Below, piece by piece: positions 1 through 5,420 of a DNA stretch of 7,090 bases (the first letter of the stretch is position 1; the number at the start of each line of letters is the position of its first letter). This DNA is from Bordetella parapertussis (lineage in GTDB: Bacteria > Pseudomonadota > Gammaproteobacteria > Burkholderiales > Burkholderiaceae_B): positions 1-7,090 of the forward strand of contig CAMEAW010000143.1 of assembly GCA_945911685.1 (NCBI GenBank). The letters are read 5' to 3'. A program made the translations under genes and the position numbers. The notes under the pieces are model-generated. The model was given only the letters and a program-made list of their open reading frames with translations. It was not told the origin of the DNA and did no database searches.

Positions 1-618
1 TGGCGCTCGGCGCGCGAGCCCCTTGCCAGCTTGTTTTATGACGTGCGTCATCGGATTGAGTTTTGGCAGCCCGCCGTGACCCGACAGCGCCTGTTGGCCG
101 CAAGTGCCTTTGGTTATTCAGTGCAAGGCGAACCTGACTTTGGCTTGCAGCGGTTTGAGTTGCAGGCGCAAGCGGCGCGCGGCCGCGGCACGCCGTACGT
201 AATGATTATGCCCTCGGCCAGTCGCGACGATAAATTGTGGCCGGTGCCAGACTGGCATGCGGTGTTTGATTTACTGACACAGCGCGGTCTGCAGTTAAAA
301 CTTTTAGCAGGCAATCCGGCTGAGGCCGAGCGCGCGCAGGCTTTGATTCAGGGCTATTCAAACGCAGAGGTCTTGCCGCGTGGCACCCTGACCGAAACCG
401 CCCACCACTTGGCGGCTGCGACCCTGATGGTTGGTTTAGACAGTGGCTTGACACATTTGTCGGCTGCGCTTGGGCGCCCAACTATCGGGATTTACAAGGC
501 GTCAACGCCGGTGCGTACACCCTTAGTGGGCGGCGCCTTTACGGCAAGCCTCGGTGATCGGGGTCAACCGCCTTCAAGACAAGCGGTACTTGCTGCAATT
601 GAGCAAGCTCTGCGCTAG
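1..618 (+). CDS. waaC: Lipopolysaccharide heptosyltransferase I (5'-truncated by window edge)
   Basis: This GT9-family enzyme transfers the first L-glycero-D-manno-heptose from ADP-heptose onto Kdo2-lipid A at the inner membrane's cytoplasmic face. The frame is open from base 1, so the true start lies upstream; the in-frame TTG at 31 is internal. The first codons read RSAREPLASLFYDVRHRI, matching the E. coli WaaC stretch TAREPLASLFYNRKHHI as I recall it. Downstream are SASRDDKLWP (from about 214; the Lys at 232-234 matches the conserved donor-site Lys) and GLDSGLTHLSAALGRPTIG (from about 433; Asp at 439-441 in the conserved D-[ST]-G-L-[ST]-H nucleotide-sugar motif). Together these distinguish heptosyltransferase I from WaaF and WaaQ. 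About 206 residues, the C-terminal two-thirds, are present. It ends in TAG inside the first unit of a 54-bp tandem repeat, with waaA directly downstream on the same strand and in the same frame, suggesting one LPS-core operon. Confidence 0.93.
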   Translation, partial: WRSAREPLASLFYDVRHRIEFWQPAVTRQRLLAASAFGYSVQGEPDFGLQRFELQAQAARGRGTPYVMIMPSASRDDKLWPVPDWHAVFDLLTQRGLQLKLLAGNPAEAERAQALIQGYSNAEVLPRGTLTETAHHLAAATLMVGLDSGLTHLSAALGRPTIGIYKASTPVRTPLVGGAFTASLGDRGQPPSRQAVLAAIEQALR

Positions 619-708
619 TATTATGCGAAGCCGTTAAAAACTTACACCATTTTTGAGCAAGCTCTGCGTTAGTATTACGCGATGCCGTTAATAATCTACA
701 CCATTCTT
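601..708 (+). repeat. Imperfect 54-bp tandem duplication spanning the waaC end and waaA start
   Basis: Unit 1 (601-654) and unit 2 (655-708) align without gaps with 47 of 54 bases identical. Each unit contains the last five waaC codons (EQALR), a TAG stop, nine bases, then the first nine codons of waaA. Unit 1 keeps the working waaC stop (616-618) but has AAG at 628-630 where the waaA ATG should be. Unit 2 carries a spare waaC tail and stop (655-672) followed by the working waaA ATG (682-684). The simplest reading is a tandem duplication of the waaC/waaA junction followed by drift, inactivating the first start codon. The unit is exactly 18 codons, so the frame is preserved. Confidence 0.9.
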
Positions 709-2019
709 TTAAGATTAGTCGCCCCTTTGCTTTGGGCGTATATGTTTGTGCGCGCGCGCGGCACGGCCAGTGCTTGGCAAATCTTCAGTGCCGAGCGGTT
801 TGGCTTTTATGCGCTGCCTTGGGATGGCGAGGCCCCCGTCTGGGTGCATGCGGTGAGCTTGGGTGAAACGCGTGCAGCACAAAATTTAATTTTGCAGTTT
901 CTTGCTCGTGGCGAACGCGTATTGCTGACGCACATGACCGCAACGGGTCGGGCTGAGGGCGCACGTTTGTTTGCCACTGAGATCGCGGCAGGCCAACTGC
1001 GCCAACAATGGATCCCGTATGATTTTCCGGGCGCGACGCAAAAGTTTTTTCAACATTATCGGCCGCGTCTGGGGATTTTGATTGAGCGAGAAGTCTGGCC
1101 CAATTTGATTGAGCAGGCTCAATTGGCCGCCGTGCCAATGGTTTTAGCGAGCGCGCGTTTTTCAGAAAAATCGCAAAAGCAGGTTAAGCAGATTGATAAA
1201 GTTTTTATAAGCTTGATGCGTGATACGTATGCAGGCATTGACCTGACCTTGGCACAAACAGAAGACGATGCCACGCGCCTGTACGAGGTTGGGGCGCTGA
1301 ACATTCACGTGGTGGGTAATCTTAAATTTGATGTGGTTTTGCCTATGTTGGCAGTAGATGCCGGGCGAGCATGGCGCGAGCGCTTGAGTCGACCAGTGAT
1401 TGCGATTGCCAGTACCCGCGAGGGCGAAGATGCCTGGTTTGTACAGGCGCTAACGCAGCAAGCGTCAACGGCTTTGTTTTTGTTGATACCCAGGCACCCT
1501 CAGCGGTTTGATGAAGCGGCGGCGTTGCTTGAACAGGCGGGTACCGCAACGGTGCGCTGGTCTGCACTTCGCCACAATACGCAGCCAGAACAAATGCTGG
1601 CGGGCATTAAGGTTGTATTGTGCGATACGCTAGGTGAGATGCCGTTCTTTTATGCAGCGAGCGACGTCGCGATTGTTGCCGGTAGTTTTGCACCAGTGGG
1701 TGGGCAAAATCTGATTGAGGCCTGCGCGCTTGGCACACCAGTGATTGTCGGCCCGCACACGCACAATTTTGCTGAAGCGGTCGCGCACGCGGTTGAAATC
1801 GGGGCGGCTGCGCAAATTCAGTCAATCGACCCGCTTGATGCGGCGCAGCGAGCGGTGTCGATGGCTGTGTTCTGGTTGCAAGATCAACAAGCTTTAAGCG
1901 AAAAAAGCCGTCTGGCGCGCGAGTGGGTTGCCCAACATACCGGTGCGACCACCCGAATTTTGCAACAGATTACTGAGCTTGAAGCTGCCCGGGCCCAAAC
2001 TTTGCCGACTCAACATTAA
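682..2019 (+). CDS. waaA: 3-deoxy-D-manno-octulosonic acid (Kdo) transferase
   Basis: WaaA (KdtA, GT30) adds Kdo from CMP-Kdo to the lipid A precursor, making the acceptor for WaaC. The 445 residues compare with about 425 in E. coli. An N-terminal hydrophobic anchor (about residues 3-23) precedes SLGET (59-63), whose Glu62 is the expected catalytic base. IEREVWPN follows at 134-141 (usual form METE[LV]WPN; both Glu positions kept, with Met and Thr replaced by Ile and Arg). The C-terminal GT-B domain shows IPRHPQRF (about 269-276), CDTLGEMPFFY (314-324), GGQNLIEA (340-347) and GPHTHNF (357-363), all typical of CMP-Kdo-binding Kdo transferases. The ATG at 682 is nine bases after the relic waaC stop and has no clear Shine-Dalgarno sequence, so translation may depend on coupling. 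The last 50 bases overlap an opposite-strand small ORF. Whether it is mono- or bifunctional cannot be read from sequence. Confidence 0.95.
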   Translation: MPLIIYTILLRLVAPLLWAYMFVRARGTASAWQIFSAERFGFYALPWDGEAPVWVHAVSLGETRAAQNLILQFLARGERVLLTHMTATGRAEGARLFATEIAAGQLRQQWIPYDFPGATQKFFQHYRPRLGILIEREVWPNLIEQAQLAAVPMVLASARFSEKSQKQVKQIDKVFISLMRDTYAGIDLTLAQTEDDATRLYEVGALNIHVVGNLKFDVVLPMLAVDAGRAWRERLSRPVIAIASTREGEDAWFVQALTQQASTALFLLIPRHPQRFDEAAALLEQAGTATVRWSALRHNTQPEQMLAGIKVVLCDTLGEMPFFYAASDVAIVAGSFAPVGGQNLIEACALGTPVIVGPHTHNFAEAVAHAVEIGAAAQIQSIDPLDAAQRAVSMAVFWLQDQQALSEKSRLAREWVAQHTGATTRILQQITELEAARAQTLPTQH

Positions 2020-2143
2020 GCTGAGTTTGCAGTTTGCTAGCCGCTGATCGGCCCGCTTCACTACGCGCCTGCCCAAACCAGCCCTGCCCAAGCGCAAAGA
2101 CCCCAACATTGACTAATAACAACAGAATAAAAAAGGTTCGCAT
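1970..2143 (-). CDS. Small membrane-anchored protein, 57 aa, convergent overlap with waaA
   Basis: The reverse strand from the ATG at 2143-2141 to the TAA at 1972-1970 encodes MRTFFILLLLVNVGVFALGQ, then GWFGQARSEAGRSAAS and a C-terminal tail of 21 residues beginning KLQTQLNVESAKF. Residues 2-18 form a strongly hydrophobic segment after a single Arg, expected to be an N-in membrane anchor or uncleaved signal. The MRxxFxLLLLxNxxxFAxxQGW pattern resembles small proteins that, as I recall, follow coaX in Burkholderiales, some with SPOR domains; no SPOR domain fits here. Third codon positions are mostly G or T (about 40 of 57). An in-frame TAA at 2155-2153 closes the frame upstream, so the ATG is the only reasonable start. 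No Shine-Dalgarno sequence precedes it. It overlaps waaA antisense by 50 bp and starts 38 bp from the divergent NTF2-like gene. The function is unknown. It may be a relic that has lost its ribosome site. Confidence 0.68.
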   Translation of the reverse strand: MRTFFILLLLVNVGVFALGQGWFGQARSEAGRSAASKLQTQLNVESAKFGPGQLQAQ

Positions 2144-2181
2144 AGGTATATATTACTCATAAATCAACCGGAGACAGACAA
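2144..2181. promoter_or_regulatory. AT-rich divergent leader with Shine-Dalgarno for the NTF2-like gene
   Basis: This 38-bp gap separates two divergent starts. GGAG at 2170-2173 lies eight bases before the ATG at 2182 and supports that start. TATATT at 2149-2154 is a possible -10 element for the rightward gene, but no convincing -35 lies 16-18 bp upstream (TTGACT at 2109-2114 is too far). On the reverse strand the same AT tract gives TAATAT a few bases before the small ORF's ATG, so a transcript from there would be leaderless or nearly so. The ribosome site is solid; the promoter part is tentative. Confidence 0.4.
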
Positions 2182-2568
2182 ATGACACCAAACGAAATTA
2201 AAGCACTCGAGCAGCAAGCACTCGCCCTAGACGAACTGCGCTGCAAGGTCTTGCTGGCAAAAGACGGACCCGGCTTGGCCGCGCTGTTAGATGAGGGGCT
2301 GACATACACCCACGCCAGCGGCCGCCGCGATACTAAAGACACCTATGTCCACAGCGTAGCAAGTCAAACGGTGCAATATTTGCAATTGGATCGCGAAGAA
2401 GTGACTGCACGGGTAATCGGCACCGCCGTCATTGTCGAAGGCAAAGTCAAGATGAAAATCAACTCGGCCGGCGCTGAGAAAAGCCTATATAACCGCTACC
2501 TTGCCGTCTGGACCACTACAAGCGGCAAGCCTTTGCTCACCGCTTGGGCGTCGACTAAGCTCGAATAA
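2182..2568 (+). CDS. NTF2-like / SnoaL-like (DUF4440-type) protein
   Basis: This 128-residue protein has no signal peptide or membrane segment and is of normal length for a single-domain NTF2-like fold. The pattern fits DUF4440: an N-terminal helix (EIKALEQQALALDELRCKVL), the turn LLDEGLTYTHASGRRDTK (about residues 35-52, with Tyr42, His44 and Gly47 facing the cone in relatives), a TYVHSVAS helix, then strands including TAVIVEGKVKM and a C-terminal NRYLAVW...LLTAWASTKL. Such proteins bind small ligands or act as isomerases or hydratases, and substrate cannot be inferred. The start is supported by GGAG eight bases upstream. It converges on the Ldh_2 gene with only nine bases between stops. Its codons end mostly in C or A, unlike the other + strand genes here, which suggests a different origin or a past inversion. 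Confidence 0.8.
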   Translation: MTPNEIKALEQQALALDELRCKVLLAKDGPGLAALLDEGLTYTHASGRRDTKDTYVHSVASQTVQYLQLDREEVTARVIGTAVIVEGKVKMKINSAGAEKSLYNRYLAVWTTTSGKPLLTAWASTKLE

Positions 2569-2577
2569 GTAAAAAAA

Positions 2578-3579
2578 TTAAACGCCAGCAAACGCGCGTA
2601 AGCGGTTAAACACTGCCGTATCAAACTCAAGCCCGTCCTTCAAGTTGCGTGCGCGCTCTTTGAAGGAGCGTTCTGATGGGATACGAATCTCGTCAACGCC
2701 GGCTGCCCGCTTTGAAGTTTTAATGCGGGTGAGCAGGGCGCTGACATCTTCTTTGTACTGTTCGGTTGAGTACATCAGATCAGGCTTGAAGGCGATGATC
2801 AGGTGGCCGTTGTTTTTATCAGCCGTGGTGCCTGCACCGGTGAGCAAACCCATTGCGTGCATCATCAGTGCCAGCCCAAAACCTTTATGGCCTGCAAAGG
2901 GCAGCAACGCACCTTCGCGCGCGGCAGTGGGATCTTGGGTCGGATTGCCCTGCGCATCAATGGCGACGCCTTCTGGCAATTTTTCACCACGTCGCTCGCG
3001 CAAGGTGAGGTCGGTGTACATAATGGCCGAGGTGCCCATATCAAAAATCAACGGACCGTTTGCCGTAGGTAAGCCAATGGTCAGTGGGTTCGTGCCCAAG
3101 ATTGACTCGATACCGCCAAGCGGGGCGACATAGCTTTGTGAGCTCACGGTATGAATGACCACCAAATCTTGATTGACGAGCTTTTCAACGTAGTGCGCGC
3201 CACGCCCACTCATCCAACTATTTTGTACCCCGCCGATTGCAAAGCCACTTACCAGCGCTTTAGCCTGAACCGCTTCGCCTAAGCGCTGAATCGCCAGCAT
3301 ACCGATATTGTTGCCCCCCTCGTACAAAATAGAGACAGGCGTTTCTTTAATGACTTTCATGGGCGTTCGGGGGAGCAGATTGCGCTTGCTTTCAATCGCA
3401 TCCAGTAGCTTAGGCAGCCCCGAGTACTCATAGCCACACAGCGCTGCATCAATGATGTGCTCGGCGATGACGGCGGCATCTTCGGTTGAATAATCCATTT
3501 TTCGAACCACCGCCTCGGCGAGTTCGCGTGCTTGATCGACAGTGAGGCGTGTGCGTTCTTGTAAATGTTGTGATGACAT
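2578..3579 (-). CDS. Ldh_2-family NAD(P)-dependent oxidoreductase lacking the SHG motif
   Basis: This belongs to the malate/L-lactate/ureidoglycolate/sulfolactate dehydrogenase family (Ldh_2), which reduces 2-oxo acids or cyclic imino acids with NAD(P)H. It has 333 residues from the ATG at 3579; a GTG at 3591 would add four. Neither start has a strong ribosome site, and I prefer the ATG because the family's N-terminal helix (LTVDQARELAEAVV) follows at the usual distance. Family marks are GGIESILGTNPLTIGLPT, IFDMGTSAIM, LPEGVAIDAQGNPTQDP and GHKGFGLALMMHAMG. The usual G-x-[DE]-S-H-G near residue 50 reads GYEYSG (49-54), so the expected catalytic His is Ser53. The substrate is therefore unclear; it could be a divergent enzyme subfamily with another acid/base. 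It lies about 50 bases downstream of coaX on the same strand and may be co-transcribed. No specific metabolic partner is present. Confidence 0.85.
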   Translation of the reverse strand: MSSQHLQERTRLTVDQARELAEAVVRKMDYSTEDAAVIAEHIIDAALCGYEYSGLPKLLDAIESKRNLLPRTPMKVIKETPVSILYEGGNNIGMLAIQRLGEAVQAKALVSGFAIGGVQNSWMSGRGAHYVEKLVNQDLVVIHTVSSQSYVAPLGGIESILGTNPLTIGLPTANGPLIFDMGTSAIMYTDLTLRERRGEKLPEGVAIDAQGNPTQDPTAAREGALLPFAGHKGFGLALMMHAMGLLTGAGTTADKNNGHLIIAFKPDLMYSTEQYKEDVSALLTRIKTSKRAAGVDEIRIPSERSFKERARNLKDGLEFDTAVFNRLRAFAGV

Positions 3580-3599
3580 AGCTCGATTCACTCATAAAA

Positions 3600-3630
3600 A
3601 GTTGAAGATGAAGGTGCAGTTAAAGATGAA
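3600..3630. repeat. Short direct repeat between coaX and the Ldh_2 gene
   Basis: AGTTGAAGATGAA at 3600-3612 and AGTTAAAGATGAA at 3618-3630 match at 12 of 13 bases with an 18-bp period. They fill most of the gap between the coaX stop (3633-3635) and the dehydrogenase start. This could be slippage or a residue of the event that joined the two genes. I see no hairpin, terminator or clear promoter here. Confidence 0.6.
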
Positions 3631-3632
3631 CG

Positions 3633-4394
3633 TTAAACTCCACGCGCGAGTCCATCGAGCACAGGGTTGGCGATAAATTCTATTTTTAAACCGGTGTGCA
3701 TGCGACGCACTTCGGCTTCGACCTCGGGCCAGCCGCCGCCGCTTACGCAAAGGATAGGCGCGACGCCAAAATATTTTTGAGCGATATCGCATTGGCGCCA
3801 AACCGCACCGGCTTGCGCTGCCACGACACCGGTAGCAATCGCCTGAAGCGTATGGGTAGGGTATTCGGTGGTTGCGCCGCTGGCTAGGGGCAAGTTGGCT
3901 GTTCCTTGCGCCAAAGACTGACGCATCAACGCGGGGCCGGGCAAAATGAGGCCGCCCTTAAAAACTTTGTCGGGGCTGAGCGTGTCGATGGTGGTGGCGG
4001 TGCCAAAGGTTGCTAGTACAAGCGGTGCGTGTACCTCTTGAAAGTGCCCCGCTAAGCCTAATAGAGCTGCCCAGCGATCAGCGCCCAATTGTGTTGGCTT
4101 GTCGTAGGCGTTGCGCACGCCCAAGTGCTCAGTCGTTGGTAAGATCCATTGAAGCGGGCAGCCGGCCTCGGCCAGCGCTTGCTCGATCAATTGTGCGACA
4201 ACGTGCCCTGCGACATTTACCCCCCGGGCTTCGCGCGGCTGCACTGGAAGCGTACTGAGCCATTTGCGCAACGCATCGGGTAGCTGAGTCAGCGGGCTTA
4301 ACGCCATCGCGTGTACGGCCGCTTCGCGCCCCATGGTGGGGTGATGCCAACCGAGTTTGATGCGACTGTTTCCAACGTCAAGCAATACGATCAT
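3633..4394 (-). CDS. coaX: Type III pantothenate kinase (CoaX/Baf)
   Basis: CoaX phosphorylates pantothenate with ATP, the first step of CoA synthesis. Type III enzymes of the ASKHA fold have high ATP Km and are insensitive to CoA feedback. The 253 residues are of normal length. The N-terminal phosphate-binding motif is DVGNSRIKLG (6-15; family D-x-G-N-[TS]-x-x-K). NAYDKPTQLGADRWAALLG (95-113) holds Tyr97 and Asp106, the latter matching the family's catalytic Asp in G-x-DR. Next come TFGTATTID (129-137), KGGLILPG (146-153) and a C-terminal SGGGW turn. Phe130 before GTA replaces the more usual small residue, which I believe is common in betaproteobacterial forms. In Bordetella the orthologue was first named Baf, Bvg accessory factor. 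Its ATG overlaps the birA stop as ATGA, implying translational coupling. Confidence 0.94.
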   Translation of the reverse strand: MIVLLDVGNSRIKLGWHHPTMGREAAVHAMALSPLTQLPDALRKWLSTLPVQPREARGVNVAGHVVAQLIEQALAEAGCPLQWILPTTEHLGVRNAYDKPTQLGADRWAALLGLAGHFQEVHAPLVLATFGTATTIDTLSPDKVFKGGLILPGPALMRQSLAQGTANLPLASGATTEYPTHTLQAIATGVVAAQAGAVWRQCDIAQKYFGVAPILCVSGGGWPEVEAEVRRMHTGLKIEFIANPVLDGLARGV

Positions 4395-5326
4395 CGAGCG
4401 CCCTTGAGTGTAGCGGCAGGCCCAGAGGCGGGTAGGCGTCGAACTGAGACATCCCCCACCAAAATGGGTACCACCGCAGAATCGGTTCGTACAAGCAGTC
4501 GGCCGCTTGAATCAGTACCCTGCGCGATTCCTGTATGCAAGGTGCGCCCCTGATCCACAATGTCGACAGGCACCGACGCAAGCACATCGACTGATTGATA
4601 CAAATCCTGAAAAGCAGCATAACCTGTTGCGGCGTAGGCGTCTAAGGCCTTTTTCCACGCTTGAGCAATCGCGACCACGATGTTGCTGGGGCAAAGGGCG
4701 GCAGCGTCTAACTCTGATGAGGGCGACACGCCAGCCAAGATCTCAGATACATCCGCAATATCGCGCGCCAAATGCGTTGACAGGGCTCGCGCGCCACGTA
4801 AATTAAGGCCAATGCCAATCACCAGACAGGGGTTGCGCGTACTAGGTCGTTGTGCCGTTTCGACCAAAATCCCAGCAAGCTTGCCCGAGCCCCATTGCAG
4901 GTCATTCGGCCATTTGAGGGCAAGTGCTTGGCAGGCCTGTTGCCCAAGCAGCGGCGTAAACAGTTGTCTGAGTGCCAGGCAGGTTGCTACGCCCAAGGCT
5001 GGCGAGATACCCGGTAGTTGAGCAAGCGCTATGTCAGGCGCAAAGGCGCATGAGAACATCAAGGAGTCGCCCGCGGTGTTCTGCCAGGGACGTGCGGCAC
5101 GGCCGCGGGCAGCACCCTGCGTGTGGGCGCCCAACAGCCATGGCATGGCGTTGACCGACCCGCGCTTGATGCCTTGACTGAGGTCATCGTTTGAAGACCC
5201 GGTTTCTTGCGCCCATTGAACCGAGCCAAAATCAGGTAACGCCAAGCGTAAACGCTCAACGAATGCTGCCGGCGTCAGGAACTCAGCACGCTGTTTTTTG
5301 TCTGTCAGGTCTGTCATAAGAATCAT
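4391..5326 (-). CDS. birA: Biotin--[acetyl-CoA-carboxylase] ligase, monofunctional
   Basis: The enzyme makes biotinyl-5'-AMP and attaches biotin to the carrier domain of acetyl-CoA carboxylase and related carboxylases. The 311 residues begin almost directly with the catalytic domain, with no winged-helix DNA-binding domain, so this form should not repress biotin genes. Motifs are ETGSSNDDL (41-49), the biotinyl-AMP loop QGAARGRAARPW (70-81), KWPNDL (138-143) and GKLAGILVE (148-156), where Lys149 matches the catalytic Lys183 of E. coli. A C-terminal SH3-like domain follows (about 250-311, including LLVRTDSAVVPILVGDVSVR). The loop reads ARGRAAR where the common form is GRGRRGR. I chose the ATG at 5326 because AGG lies eight bases upstream; an ATG at 5317 would shorten it by three residues. 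It overlaps coaX by four bases and is divergent from the lipid-transporter operon. Confidence 0.93.
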   Translation of the reverse strand: MILMTDLTDKKQRAEFLTPAAFVERLRLALPDFGSVQWAQETGSSNDDLSQGIKRGSVNAMPWLLGAHTQGAARGRAARPWQNTAGDSLMFSCAFAPDIALAQLPGISPALGVATCLALRQLFTPLLGQQACQALALKWPNDLQWGSGKLAGILVETAQRPSTRNPCLVIGIGLNLRGARALSTHLARDIADVSEILAGVSPSSELDAAALCPSNIVVAIAQAWKKALDAYAATGYAAFQDLYQSVDVLASVPVDIVDQGRTLHTGIAQGTDSSGRLLVRTDSAVVPILVGDVSVRRLPASGPAATLKGAR

Positions 5327-5354
5327 CTTACCAACCTATGCGCTTAGGTAAGAT
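5325..5354. repeat. Inverted repeat at the birA start
   Basis: ATCTTACC at 5325-5332 is perfectly complementary to GGTAAGAT at 5347-5354 across a 14-base loop. A shorter nested pairing, ACCTA (5334-5338) with TAGGT (5345-5349), is an alternative. The left arm contains most of the birA ATG (5326-5324) and the right arm lies in its upstream leader. It could be an operator shared by the divergent genes, or an RNA hairpin hiding the birA start. Eight-base arms may also occur by chance. Confidence 0.35.
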
Positions 5355-5420
5355 TGATCGTCTAAGATGAGGTTAGTGCCCTTGTGCTCCTGCCAACTCG
5401 TTATTTTTAGGATCTAAGCT
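5327..5420. promoter_or_regulatory. Divergent birA / MlaE-family promoter region
   Basis: These 94 bases separate leftward birA from the rightward permease and must hold the leftward promoter unless transcription enters from elsewhere. TAAGAT at 5363-5368 is a weak rightward -10 candidate without a good -35. AGGA at 5409-5412, eight bases before the TTG at 5421, is a clear ribosome site, and an in-frame TAA at 5415-5417 excludes an upstream start. This decides the unusual TTG start of the permease. Confidence 0.45.

Noticed and set aside
31..618. TTG at 31 as the start of waaC
   Set aside because: The frame is open to base 1, and the upstream codons (RSAREPLAS) match the conserved WaaC sequence, so the gene is cut by the window edge.
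1894..2109. Reverse-strand 71-aa ORF overlapping waaA
   Set aside because: It is in a different frame from the convincing 57-aa ORF, has no recognisable pattern and lies mostly antisense to waaA.
2109..2154. TTGACT at 2109-2114 with TATATT at 2149-2154 as a promoter pair
   Set aside because: The 34-base spacing is far too long for a sigma-70 promoter, and nothing -10-like lies 16-18 bp after TTGACT.
2571..2620. Intrinsic terminator after the Ldh_2 gene (T7 on the reverse strand after its stop)
   Set aside because: The only stem before the T run is about four base pairs with a ten-base loop, too weak to call.
2645..3133. 162-aa + strand ORF within the Ldh_2 gene
   Set aside because: It is antisense to a gene with clear family motifs and its own sequence shows no domain pattern.
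4010..5154. Several + strand ORFs of 60-113 aa across coaX and birA
   Set aside because: All are antisense shadows of two well-supported enzymes, rich in Arg, Pro and Ser as expected from reversed GC-rich codons.
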